In this document: positions 36,247-44,878 of the stretch, one piece after another
Numbering within the stretch: position 1 is the first letter of the stretch
Layout of the letters: each line of letters opens with the position of its first letter
DNA from: Rhodanobacteraceae bacterium
Lineage (GTDB): Bacteria; Pseudomonadota; Gammaproteobacteria; Xanthomonadales; Ahniellaceae
Direction of reading: 5' to 3'
NCBI GenBank assembly: GCA_016708465.1
Contig: JADJFT010000004.1
Location: 62,001-126,000 of the forward strand
DNA length: 64,000 bases
Position numbers and translations under genes: made by a program
Notes under the pieces: generated by a model
The model's database searches: none
What the model saw: only the letters and a program-made list of their open reading frames with translations
Told to the model about the DNA's origin: nothing

Positions 36247-37341
36247 ATGCGCGAACTCCGGCTCGAAATGATGTTCATGACGCTCGCCTTGGTGGCGAGC
36301 GGGTTCGCCCGAGAAGCCGTGGCCGCTGAAGGCCGCATCCCGCTGGTGGCCGGCACCGTTTACACGTCGGTAGCGGCATACCCATTCGGCGACGAGGAGG
36401 GCATCGCCACGCTCACTGCGCTTGACGAGACGGCGGCAACCTTCAGTGTCGACATTCGCACTTTGGACCAGGCCGATGCGAAGAATTTCTCCACGGTGCG
36501 GCGCGTGCGTCGGCAGGACCTGGTCGACAGTCACCGCATCAACGCAGTTTTCCAGAGTGGCGATCCCGACCTGTTTCCCGCGAGCACCTTCATGCATCTG
36601 TCTGCAGCGGCGTTGAGTGAACTCAAAACCAAGGGCGAGACTGCGATGGTGTATGGCACGCTCAAGGACTACCAAGGTATGGGCAACAACTCGCTTTTCA
36701 CTGCCGCCCTGTCGGGGCGCAAGTACTTTCGTGGCACTTTGAAGCGGGTGGGCACAGGGTCGCTGCCGGTGCTGGTCAACGGCAAACGGGTCTTGCTCCC
36801 AACGATTGAGACCGCTGGAACCCTCACTGTCGGAAGCGACAGTATCGACAAGAAATTCTGGTGGCTGGATGATCCGGACAACAGCCTGATCTTGCGCAGT
36901 GAAAGAGATCAGTCATCGTGGCAGGTCGTGCGTATCGATTTTCCTGCACCGCAGCCGCAATCGGATGTGCTCGCACGCGCACTTTCCGCAGGCGACTGCC
37001 GCACTGGCCTGAGCGGCATCTACTTCGATACCGCCAGTGCTCGTCTCTTGCCCCAGTCAGGCACCACGCTCGCGACGGTGGCCAAGTTGATGCGCGACAA
37101 CGCCGCATGGAATCTCGCGATCGAAGGGCACACCGATAACGTCGGCAAGGCCGATTACAACCTCGACCTTTCGCGCCGCCGTGCGCAGGCCGTAAGCACG
37201 GCGCTGGTGTCCGACTACGCGATTGCTGCCAGTCGCTTGTCGGCAGATGGCTTCGGCGCCACTCGCCCGATCGCTGCCAACACCACGCTGGATGGGCGCG
37301 CAGCCAATCGACGGGTTGAATTGGCGCGCATCTGCCACTGA
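36247..37341 (+). CDS. OmpA-family protein, tandem with preceding gene
   Basis: A 364-residue protein with a signal peptide (MTLALVASGFAREAVAAEG), an N-terminal domain of about 230 residues that I do not recognise (TFSVDIRTLDQADAKNFSTV, VVRIDFPAPQPQS), and a C-terminal OmpA domain (SGIYFDTASARLLPQSG, IEGHTDNVGKADYNLDLSRR, RRAQAVSTALVSDYAIAASR). The peptidoglycan-contact Asp and Arg positions of the OmpA fold are kept. It begins 5 bp after the stop of the DUF4892-OmpA gene. Two OmpA-type wall anchors in one operon suggest a shared envelope structure, but no partner membrane complex is in the window. Confidence 0.8.
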   Translation: MRELRLEMMFMTLALVASGFAREAVAAEGRIPLVAGTVYTSVAAYPFGDEEGIATLTALDETAATFSVDIRTLDQADAKNFSTVRRVRRQDLVDSHRINAVFQSGDPDLFPASTFMHLSAAALSELKTKGETAMVYGTLKDYQGMGNNSLFTAALSGRKYFRGTLKRVGTGSLPVLVNGKRVLLPTIETAGTLTVGSDSIDKKFWWLDDPDNSLILRSERDQSSWQVVRIDFPAPQPQSDVLARALSAGDCRTGLSGIYFDTASARLLPQSGTTLATVAKLMRDNAAWNLAIEGHTDNVGKADYNLDLSRRRAQAVSTALVSDYAIAASRLSADGFGATRPIAANTTLDGRAANRRVELARICH

Positions 37342-37399
37342 CATCGGTACCGCATGTCGAATGATCGGCGGCACGCGAATACTGCGGTGTCGCCGGTCA

Positions 37400-37723
37400 T
37401 CACGGCGTCATGTCAGGATCGTTGAAGCGCTGCAGTCGCCGCTTCTCGAGTTCGTCCATCGCGTCCAATGCTTCCTTCGCGGCCGCGTCCATCTTGCGTT
37501 TGCTGTCGGCGACATCGGCGGGGATCAGCGTTTCCTTACCGTCGATCATTACCGTCTTGCCGGCGATGTCCTCACCGATTTCCCAAACCGGTGCGTTGCT
37601 TGCTGGCGACGGCGACGACGCTGGCGACGCTGCCGATGGAATCGACGCCTGCTGATCTGGCTGGTCGGAACAGCCGGTCGCTGTCAGCACCACGACCCAT
37701 AACACCGCCATCATTGCTTTCAT
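37400..37723 (-). CDS. Small lipoprotein of unknown function
   Basis: A 107-residue lipoprotein. The signal peptide ends in a lipobox (VVVLTATGC; Cys at 18), followed by a Ser/Ala/Pro-rich linker and a short charged helix (DSKRKMDAAAKEALDAMDEL). The middle holds GEDIAGKTVMIDGKETLIPA, a compact beta motif. No family recognised. It converges with the OmpA operon and is co-oriented with the secreted and lipoprotein genes at 37913-40743, 189 bp downstream of them. Confidence 0.6.
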   Translation of the reverse strand: MKAMMAVLWVVVLTATGCSDQPDQQASIPSAASPASSPSPASNAPVWEIGEDIAGKTVMIDGKETLIPADVADSKRKMDAAAKEALDAMDELEKRRLQRFNDPDMTP

Positions 37724-37874
37724 TTCTACCTCGTCATCTCAGTGTAGATTTTGTTGTTGAGAACACGTGTTGCGCAACGCATCGCGAGTTCTTCGCGAGC
37801 GTTGCTTTGTGCTCGCACAGACGAATCAGATCGTGTCGTGGCGTCTTTCATGCGCTATTGCGGCGCCGATCGTT

Positions 37875-37902
37875 GCCCGTGTCGGTGATCGCCGACACGG
37901 GC
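37875..37902 (-). terminator. Hairpin downstream of the 37913-39670 gene
   Basis: GCCCGTGTCGG (37875-37885), 6-nt loop, CCGACACGGGC (37892-37902): perfect 11-bp stem, 10 nt past the stop codon on the minus strand. No T tract, so it may act as an RNA-stability or Rho-assisted end. Confidence 0.55.
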
Positions 37903-37912
37903 AGACAGCGCG

Positions 37913-39670
37913 TCATGGCGTCTTGGATGGCGTCTGCTTGGCTTGGCCCTGTTCCCACCAGGCTTTGACGCGGTCGATGCTGGTGGTACTGCATGCCGGA
38001 CTGCACAAGTCCACTTCGACATCCCAGCGCAGACTGATGTCGCCGGTGTCTTCCGTGCGCGTGAAGGTGTTTTTGAGATGCTGCTCCTTGCCCACTGTGG
38101 TCAGGTGCAGCACGGCATCCTTGCGCATGCCGCGGGTCAGGATGTAGTGCCCGCCTTGCATGGGCAGCATGTGGTAGTCGAGAACGGGAATCAGGCCGCC
38201 GCTGAACACGTTGATGACCAGGGTGCGGTTGAAATTCGGGCTCATGTCGCGCAACGGCGCTTCGTCGAAATTGACGATGACCTGGTCTTCCTTGCGCTCG
38301 CCGCGCAGGACCGACTGGAAGCCCAGCGGATGAGTGATGGCGTTGAACAGGGCGCCCATCTCGATCGGGGGCAGTGAAATTTCTTCCGGTGGCGAAATCG
38401 AACGGTGATAGATGAGGCTGCCTCTGAGCGCGGGGTTGAGCTTGAGTGTGTCCTCCATGACCTGGTAGCCCATCCCCGAACCATCGACGCGCCCAATCAT
38501 CGTGCTCCCGGACTTTCCATCGAACGATTTCGGCTGGCTCAGGCTCATCCTGCCGCCTACCTTGGTGGTGTAACTCCAGTACGGATCGCGCTTGCTGGAG
38601 TCGGTGAAGAAATCAATTTTCAAGGTGCCGGTGAACGGCCCTTCGAAGCGCGTGCAGACCTTGGTGTAGTAATCCTTGACGATGTAGTTGATCAGGTCCA
38701 GCCCCAGGCCGGGCACGCTTTTGACCAGGTTCTGGCCCCTCTGCGCGGCGGCGACGTACACTTTCCCGGTCTCGGCCTGGACGAACTTTGCACCCTCACT
38801 GGTGCTCTTTGGATGCAATTCGATCAGCGCAGGCACTACTTTGTCGGTGAAGTGATTGATGAGAACTTCAGTATTCTTCGCCAAGAAATTGCTGAATGAC
38901 GATGTGAAATTGAGCGCCTCCACCGCCGTGTCCAGTCGTTGGCAGATTTCTGCTCCGGCGCGTGATGCCTCGATTGCGATGCGCACACGATCGGACTCCA
39001 CGGTGAGCGCGCGGGCGTTTTCGATAATGGGCGACACGATGATGATGCGCCACTTCCGCGGCGTATCTGGCGGCAATGGTTTGGGCAGAGGATTGGGCAG
39101 GGTGTGGCGAACTGCTTTCAGTTTGCTGTCGATGATGTCGAAGCGCCGACGCGTCTCTTCTCTTTCACTGCCTTCGGGCAGACCCGCGATCAGTTCGTTC
39201 ATGTGTTCGGACAGCGCGCCGAGCGTCGCGTCCACACTTTTCTGCATGGCAGCAATCTGTTCCTGCGCCCCGTCCTCGTACGCCTGATCGTCGACAATAT
39301 CGAACTGGGTCGCCGCCTGACCTTTGCCGTCCGGCGCCGTCACCGCAACCGCATAGCGGCCGATGGTCGCAGTCTCGTTCAGCGTCAACGACCAGGCGCC
39401 CTTCGCATCAAGCTCGGCTTCGCGCTTGATCGGTTCTGGATCTTCGCTACCCGCGGCTGACGTCGCCGGCGTGATCGTGATGACGAGGCTGACTTTGGCG
39501 CCCGGCTGCACCGGTGGCGTTTCGCCGGAGAGCGTCACTTTGGTTCCCGGAAGACCGAGCGCCGGGTTCGCTGCGGCCGTGATCGGCGCGCTGATCTGCT
39601 CGACCTGTGCCTGCGCAAGGCCGACCAGCAGCAAGCAGCCCGACAGAATACGGATCGTCGGAGAGATCAT
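37913..39670 (-). CDS. Large secreted protein of unknown function with Ig-like N-terminus
   Basis: A 585-residue protein with a signal peptide (IRILSGCLLLVGLAQA). Residues about 30-125 look like a bacterial Ig-type domain (ALGLPGTKVTLSGETPPVQP, GRYAVAVTAPDGKGQA). Residues about 130-260 are helical (EQIAAMQKSVDATLGALSEH), and the rest is a mixed beta region with no family I recognise (GTLKIDFFTDSSKRDPYWSY, LPPIEMGALFNAITHPLGFQ), ending with a C-x3-C pair (CSPACS). The start ATG at 39670 overlaps the stop of the upstream lipoprotein (ATGA), so the two are coupled. Function unknown; periplasmic or surface location inferred. Confidence 0.7.
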   Translation of the reverse strand: MISPTIRILSGCLLLVGLAQAQVEQISAPITAAANPALGLPGTKVTLSGETPPVQPGAKVSLVITITPATSAAGSEDPEPIKREAELDAKGAWSLTLNETATIGRYAVAVTAPDGKGQAATQFDIVDDQAYEDGAQEQIAAMQKSVDATLGALSEHMNELIAGLPEGSEREETRRRFDIIDSKLKAVRHTLPNPLPKPLPPDTPRKWRIIIVSPIIENARALTVESDRVRIAIEASRAGAEICQRLDTAVEALNFTSSFSNFLAKNTEVLINHFTDKVVPALIELHPKSTSEGAKFVQAETGKVYVAAAQRGQNLVKSVPGLGLDLINYIVKDYYTKVCTRFEGPFTGTLKIDFFTDSSKRDPYWSYTTKVGGRMSLSQPKSFDGKSGSTMIGRVDGSGMGYQVMEDTLKLNPALRGSLIYHRSISPPEEISLPPIEMGALFNAITHPLGFQSVLRGERKEDQVIVNFDEAPLRDMSPNFNRTLVINVFSGGLIPVLDYHMLPMQGGHYILTRGMRKDAVLHLTTVGKEQHLKNTFTRTEDTGDISLRWDVEVDLCSPACSTTSIDRVKAWWEQGQAKQTPSKTP

Positions 39671-40743
39671 GGTTTCGCTCCTGCGTCGATGCGGTCAAAG
39701 GCATGGCCGAGGATCGCGCGGATCTGCTCGATGCTCATGCTGCCGTGGCGCAGCGCGATCGAGGCGTCGTGGCGCACCGCATTGAACTGGATCGGACCGT
39801 CCTCGGCCATTTCCCACGGTCCCTCGACCGCCTTGCTCGAGCGCAATTGAACACTGCCGTCATTCGAGGTGTTGATGCCGCGTGCGAAGCTGGCGTAGCT
39901 CGCGTTTTCGCTACGGAAGGTGCGGTAACCGTTGCGTGGCGTCACCGTGATCGACATCTCGTGACCGCCGCGTGCGTCGCTGAAGTTGATGTGGCAATCC
40001 TGGCCGCTGGTTTCAACGACAGGCGCCTCGGCACCTCCCAGCAACTGCTGGACGTCGGCAACCGTCCAGTAGGCGCAAGGCTCGCTCGGCGCATAGCGCG
40101 CTTCCTCGCGTTTCTGCGCGGCGGCGTTGCCGGCGATGCCGCTGATCGCGAGCGGTTGCGAGAGGCGGGCGAGCGCCTTGTTCGCCAGTTCCCCGGCCTG
40201 CTCGGGTGTTGCCAGGCTGCCGGCAAATTCGATCTCGACCGAAGCGTCGCCCAGAATCGTATAGAGCGCGCAGCAGCCACGCATGCGCGCTTCGTCCCAG
40301 TCACCCGTCAGTTCGGTGCCGTCCTGCAGCTTCAGCATGTGCTTGCTGGCGCCTTCGGCCTTGGCCAAGGCGTCGCTGACACCGGCGGAAATGGCTCCGG
40401 CGTTCGCCCAGTCGGCCTGGATGGTGAGGTTGTGGTTGTCTTTGCCGACGTACCAGCAGACCGAACCGTTATCCGACGGCCAAGGCGCTGAGTCGCCGAT
40501 CGGGTTGGAGCCGCGATAGGGCGGTCCGACCAGCTTCGAGCCGAGCACTGACTCGACTTCCGCCGCAGTCAGTAGCCCGCACGGATCATGCGGGTCCGGC
40601 GCGGCGCTCGCGGGCGTACTCGCCACGTCGGCGCTGACTGTTTCGGTCGAGCCGGCAAGGCCGGTGGTGTCGTCCTTGTTGCACGCGACGAGGGCGAAGC
40701 TCAAGAGTGCAAGCGAGGCAAGGAAGATGCGTTGGCGTTTCAT
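39667..40743 (-). CDS. Lipoprotein with two DUF3558-like modules
   Basis: A 358-residue lipoprotein with lipobox SFALVAC (Cys at 21), then a Thr/Ser/Ala linker. Two similar modules follow: DPCGLLTAAEVESVLGSKLV near residue 52 and EPCAYWTVADVQQLLGG near residue 222, each with a later Cys-containing strand (SVCWYVGKDN, QDCHINFSDA). This P-C-x-L/W-T-x-A-x-V-x-x-L-G pattern is that of DUF3558-type lipoproteins, duplicated here. The Cys pair in each module probably forms a disulfide. It overlaps the next gene by 4 bp, so the two products may act together. Function unknown. Confidence 0.7.
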   Translation of the reverse strand: MKRQRIFLASLALLSFALVACNKDDTTGLAGSTETVSADVASTPASAAPDPHDPCGLLTAAEVESVLGSKLVGPPYRGSNPIGDSAPWPSDNGSVCWYVGKDNHNLTIQADWANAGAISAGVSDALAKAEGASKHMLKLQDGTELTGDWDEARMRGCCALYTILGDASVEIEFAGSLATPEQAGELANKALARLSQPLAISGIAGNAAAQKREEARYAPSEPCAYWTVADVQQLLGGAEAPVVETSGQDCHINFSDARGGHEMSITVTPRNGYRTFRSENASYASFARGINTSNDGSVQLRSSKAVEGPWEMAEDGPIQFNAVRHDASIALRHGSMSIEQIRAILGHAFDRIDAGAKP

Positions 40744-40925
40744 TTCGTGCGCTCCGGAAAATTCGAGATAGTCGCCGTTGCCCTGCGGATCAGGACGGAC
40801 GCGTTGGTCGTCGCCGTCGGCAAAGGTCGGTTCATTCCCAGTTACGCGAAACGGGCACGAATCACGACATCGCGATTGCGAGTCATCGAAACCAGGCGCC
40901 GCCGCTGGGCCGAAGCCCGGATCCC

Positions 40926-43679
40926 TCAGCGCATCCGATGCGCCGTGACCCAGGGGTGCGTGTCACCCAGTGCGGCAATCAGATGTGCAAGCGCCGGCGC
41001 CGGCGCTGGCGAAGCAGGCTGTGTAAGCCGCGCGGACCAGAGCGCAAGTAGACTGGGATCCATCCCGTCGCCGGTAATTTCATCGCCAGCAATATCGATC
41101 GCAGTGCGCGCAAGCGTCTCGGCGTAAACAGGCTTGCCGCGTGCGTCGACCGTTTCGGCAAGCACTAGCAAGGTACGCACGGCGTTGCGGCGCGGAAGGG
41201 CGCCGGCCTTCGCGGTGTCGGTCGCCACCGTAATGACGCGCTTGAGCGTGGCGTCATCCGGCGTGAGCAGGAAATCCAACAATGCAGCGAACGAGTTGCC
41301 AGCGGCCAACAGCGGCTGATGTGCTGCTATCGCTGGCTGGATGGCTGCGAGTTCGGAGCGCGCGCGGGCACTCTGGCCAGCGATGTAGAGGGTGTCGATT
41401 GAACTCAGGCGAACACGAAGGCAATCGAGGCTTTCCGAGCCGACGGCATCGCACATATGCGCCACGGCGGAATCGACCAGGGTGATGGCTTCAGCACGTC
41501 GGTCAAGTAGCGCCAGCGCCTTGGCCTGGGTGATGTCGCGCGCCGCGCGTGATGGCAACGACTCAGTGGTGCTGGTGTCGGCGTTAATTGACGCCATGCC
41601 GGCCACTGCTGCGAGCAGTTCGCCGCGCAAAAAAAGCGCATTCGTGCGTACCGTCGCGACATTGCGCATTGACGCGTTCGCGGTCACACCGGCGTCGCTC
41701 CAGACTTGGTCTGCCTGACCGGCAAATTGCGCCGCCGCGTCCAGATCACCGAGTTGTAGGAGCGCCACTGCGGCACTGCCGAGTATCGCGCCGCGCTCGA
41801 ACTCGCTGATGTCGGTCGCGGCCGTCGCCAGTGCAGCCGAGCGCCGCGCCGTCACTGCCGCTGCAGGCAACTCGCCACGCGCTCGCTGCAACTGCCCGCG
41901 CAACATTTCCAACCGCGCGCCGAGTCCGCCACCGTTGCGCTGTTCCGCACTCATATCAGTTTCAGCGCTATTGATCGACGCATCGGCAAGTTCGAGGTTG
42001 CCGACGCGGACGGCGGCGAACGCACGATCAGCCGCAGCCATCGCGCGGTAGCGTCGGGGCGCGTTGCGCAGGCGCGGCTCGAGTGCATCGAGCAGCGTCA
42101 AGACCCGTGGAAAGTCGCCGCGCACCAGGAAGAAATCAATGACCGCGAGATCAAGGGCGCGTTGCAGATCGGGATCTTTGTAGGCACCGAGCAGATGGGG
42201 ATCGGTCACCAGTGCAGTCAGTTGTGCCGGGGTGATCGACTCACCCAGTTCGCTGGCGCGGCTCAATACCGCAACGAAATGTTCGCGCAGCGCGTCTTGA
42301 CGCTGGCTTTCGTCACGTGCCGCGTCGCGTTCAAGGCGGGCGATTTCTGCTGCCTCATTGGCGCGGGTGGATTCAGAACGCGCCGACGCAGCCGCGACAT
42401 TTGCGCGTTGTGATTCGCGCTCGGCGCGTCGCGCTTGGGTGATGCTGACGGCGGTGATCGCGAGCAAGGCGCTCACCGCCGCCGTCGCCAGCACGACACC
42501 AACGCGATTGCGCTGAATGAATTTCTGCGCGCGATAGCCGAGAGTGTCGGGACGCGCGCGGATCGGGTGTCCGCCCAAATGTCGGCGAATATCTTCCGCC
42601 AGGGCTGTCGCCGATCCGTAGCGGCGTCCAGGTTCACGCGCCATCGCGCGCTCGACAATGTGTTCGAGATCGCCGCGCAGGTGCTTCGACCACGCTTCAC
42701 TGTGCGCTACCGCCAGGTGGTTATCGCTTGGCACGATCGTCTTGGCGGCTTCGACCAGTGACGGGCGCGATTCTTCCAGCACTGCGCGCTGGACATGAAA
42801 TGGCGTCACCGTGCCAGCGCCAAAAGGCCGGCGCCCGGTCATCAGTTCGAACAATACGACGCCCAGCGCGTAGACATCGGTCGCCGTGGTCACGGTCTCG
42901 CCGCGAATTTGCTCTGGCGCGGCATAGTGCGGCGTCATTGCGCGCGCATCGGTGAGCGTCGCATCGCCTCCGGTTTCGTCAAGTAGCTTGGCGATACCAA
43001 AGTCGAGGAGATGTGGATTACCGCTGGCGTCGACGATGATATTGGAAGGCTTGATGTCGCGATGCACGACCAGTTTGCGATGCGCAGCGGCGACTGCGTC
43101 GCAGACTAGTGCCAGCAACTGTAAACGCTGCGGAACGTCGAGCTGCTTCTGCTCGGCGTAGTGGGTGATCGATTCGCCATCGATCAAGGTCATCGCGAAC
43201 CAGAGCTCGCCCGGTTCGGTGACGCCACCATCAATGAAACTTGCGATGCCAGGATGATCGAGGCTTGCGAGAATCGCGCGCTCGCGCCGGAAGCGGTCGC
43301 GCAGCAGCGCGTTGGGCGCGCTCGACCGAATGATTTTGAGCGCGACAGTTTGTGTGAAGTCGGCACCAATACGCTCGGCGCGATACACCGTGCCCATGCC
43401 GCCTTCGCCAAGCAATGCGACGATACGAAAGGCGCCGATCATGTCACCCTCACGCGCTTGTGCCTCGCCTTCCATGAGGCGGCCGGCAAGCGCAAGCACC
43501 GGCTCGTCGAATGCACTGCTGTGCGCCGTCGCGCGACTGAGCAGCGCGTCGAGTTCGGCACGCAACTCGGCGTCACCGGCACACTCACGATCGAGAAATG
43601 ACGCACGCTGCCCGGTGTCAACGTCGAGCGCATCGCGTAGCAACAACACCGCGCGTGCGGCCTGATGCACCTCGCTCAT
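40926..43679 (-). CDS. Membrane Ser/Thr protein kinase with C-terminal TPR-like repeats (module A)
   Basis: A 917-residue receptor-like kinase. Residues 1-70: helical lead (FLDRECAGDAELRAELDALL). Residues about 82-380: Hanks-type kinase with Gly loop LLGEGGMGTVYRAERI, VALK (Lys115), catalytic VHRDIKPSNI (205-214), LLDFGIAKL and APEQIRGE; all catalytic residues are kept. One transmembrane helix at about 400-420 (VGVVLATAAVSALLAITAVS), then a coiled segment and TPR-like helices in the presumed periplasmic half. Its start overlaps the stop of the ECF sigma factor gene just upstream (ATGA). It mirrors the module at 44317-47620. Kinase control of the sigma factor is inferred from this pairing. Confidence 0.9.
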   Translation of the reverse strand: MSEVHQAARAVLLLRDALDVDTGQRASFLDRECAGDAELRAELDALLSRATAHSSAFDEPVLALAGRLMEGEAQAREGDMIGAFRIVALLGEGGMGTVYRAERIGADFTQTVALKIIRSSAPNALLRDRFRRERAILASLDHPGIASFIDGGVTEPGELWFAMTLIDGESITHYAEQKQLDVPQRLQLLALVCDAVAAAHRKLVVHRDIKPSNIIVDASGNPHLLDFGIAKLLDETGGDATLTDARAMTPHYAAPEQIRGETVTTATDVYALGVVLFELMTGRRPFGAGTVTPFHVQRAVLEESRPSLVEAAKTIVPSDNHLAVAHSEAWSKHLRGDLEHIVERAMAREPGRRYGSATALAEDIRRHLGGHPIRARPDTLGYRAQKFIQRNRVGVVLATAAVSALLAITAVSITQARRAERESQRANVAAASARSESTRANEAAEIARLERDAARDESQRQDALREHFVAVLSRASELGESITPAQLTALVTDPHLLGAYKDPDLQRALDLAVIDFFLVRGDFPRVLTLLDALEPRLRNAPRRYRAMAAADRAFAAVRVGNLELADASINSAETDMSAEQRNGGGLGARLEMLRGQLQRARGELPAAAVTARRSAALATAATDISEFERGAILGSAAVALLQLGDLDAAAQFAGQADQVWSDAGVTANASMRNVATVRTNALFLRGELLAAVAGMASINADTSTTESLPSRAARDITQAKALALLDRRAEAITLVDSAVAHMCDAVGSESLDCLRVRLSSIDTLYIAGQSARARSELAAIQPAIAAHQPLLAAGNSFAALLDFLLTPDDATLKRVITVATDTAKAGALPRRNAVRTLLVLAETVDARGKPVYAETLARTAIDIAGDEITGDGMDPSLLALWSARLTQPASPAPAPALAHLIAALGDTHPWVTAHRMR

Positions 43680-44194
43680 CGCACGCCCTCAAGATCGCGC
43701 TCAAGCAACACCCGCGCCGCCAGCCAGTCACGCTGCACAGTGCGCTCGGTGACACCGATGAGGTCCGCAACATCGTGGAACGAGAGGCCACCATAGAAAT
43801 GCATCTCGACCACGCTGGCCAGTCGTTCGTGGACACCGCGCAATCGATCGATTGCCTGTTCGAGTGCCAGTACCTCGATACCATTGCTTGGTTTGTCGTC
43901 GTGTTGTGCGGAATCGAGTGTGACCATCGCGACGTCGCCGCCGCGCTTCTCGGCCAGCTTGCGGCGTGCCGCGTCGCTCAGGATCTGCCGCATCGCACGC
44001 ACCACCAAGCTCACGAAATGCTGGCGATCCTGCACCCCGGCATCACCGCGGATGAGCTTGATGTAGGCCTCGTGCACCAACGCCGTCGTGCACAACGTGC
44101 GCGGCGCACGACCGGCGAGCTGAGCGTGCGCAAGCCGCTTCAGCTCGTCGTAAATGCTCGCAAAGAGCTGCTCTGGATCGGCGGGTAGCGACAT
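43676..44194 (-). CDS. ECF-type RNA polymerase sigma factor (module A)
   Basis: A 172-residue sigma factor of the kinase-associated ECF type. Region 2: ELKRLAHAQLAGRAPRTLCT, TALVHEAYIKLIRG and SLVVRAMRQILSDAARRKLA. Region 4: VVEMHFYGGLSFHDVADLIG and VTERTVQRDWLAARVLLERD (helix-turn-helix). The start at 44194 (MSLPADPEQ) is chosen over an in-frame codon at 44212. No anti-sigma factor follows; instead the kinase gene overlaps its stop by 4 bp, the arrangement known for ECF groups regulated by Ser/Thr kinases (ECF43 type). Divergent from a second, similar sigma gene 122 bp away. Confidence 0.9.
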   Translation of the reverse strand: MSLPADPEQLFASIYDELKRLAHAQLAGRAPRTLCTTALVHEAYIKLIRGDAGVQDRQHFVSLVVRAMRQILSDAARRKLAEKRGGDVAMVTLDSAQHDDKPSNGIEVLALEQAIDRLRGVHERLASVVEMHFYGGLSFHDVADLIGVTERTVQRDWLAARVLLERDLEGVR

Positions 44195-44316
44195 GGGCGG
44201 CTCAGTGTACACGTGGCATTCGCCAGGCAGGGGAGGGGGATTCGCTTCCGCGCCGCATCGGGAGGCGGCTGCGATCGCGTACCATCAATCACCGAACTGC
44301 GCGCAAAGGGGCTGCG

Positions 44317-44874
44317 GTGTCCGAGTTTTCCTGCTTCACACGTCAGTTTCGAAGCGCGCGTGCCGGCGATGTGGCGGCGCTCGATGCGTTGATGCCGACC
44401 GTCTACGGCGAACTCAAGCGCATTGCGCGCGCGCAACTCGCGCGTGAACGACCCGGCCACACCTTGCATGCGACCGCGCTAGTGCACGAGGCCTACCTGC
44501 GTTTGCTCGGCGTGGAATCGGTCGACTGGTCGGATCGTGCCTGGTTCATGGGACTTGCAGCCACCATGATGCGACGCATCTTGATCAACCATGCGCGAGA
44601 TCGCCTCGCGGATAAACGCGGCGCGGGCGCAGCCCATGTCGAATTGTCCGAGGCCAAACAGGTCGACGTCGCCGACATCGATGTCATCGGTCTGCATGAG
44701 GCGCTCGATGCGCTCGCCGTGCTCGACCCGCGCCAAGCGCGAGTGGTCGAACTGAAATATTTTGCTGGTATGGAACTCGCCGAGATCGCGCATGTCCTTG
44801 ATGTCTCGACGGCTACCGTTCGCCGCGACTGGGCAGTGGCGAAGCTGTGGTTGGCACACGAACTGAAGGGGTAG
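44317..44874 (+). CDS. ECF-type RNA polymerase sigma factor (module B)
   Basis: A 185-residue sigma factor starting at a GTG (44317) with AAAGGGG upstream. Region 2: YGELKRIARAQLARERPG, TALVHEAYLRLLG and AATMMRRILINHARDRLADK. Region 4: RVVELKYFAGMELAEIAHVL and VSTATVRRDWAVAKLWLAHE. Clearly related to the sigma of module A, as the shared TALVHEAY and RDW motifs show, but divergent elsewhere, so this is an old duplication or two acquired members of one group. The kinase gene starts 4 bp after its stop. Confidence 0.9.
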   Translation: MSEFSCFTRQFRSARAGDVAALDALMPTVYGELKRIARAQLARERPGHTLHATALVHEAYLRLLGVESVDWSDRAWFMGLAATMMRRILINHARDRLADKRGAGAAHVELSEAKQVDVADIDVIGLHEALDALAVLDPRQARVVELKYFAGMELAEIAHVLDVSTATVRRDWAVAKLWLAHELKG

Positions 44875-44878
44875 CCGG

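Noticed and set aside
44195..44316. Shared ECF promoter motif repeated in both directions between the two sigma genes
   Set aside because: I looked for a repeated -35/-10 pair in the 122-bp gap and found no convincing inverted or direct repeat by eye.
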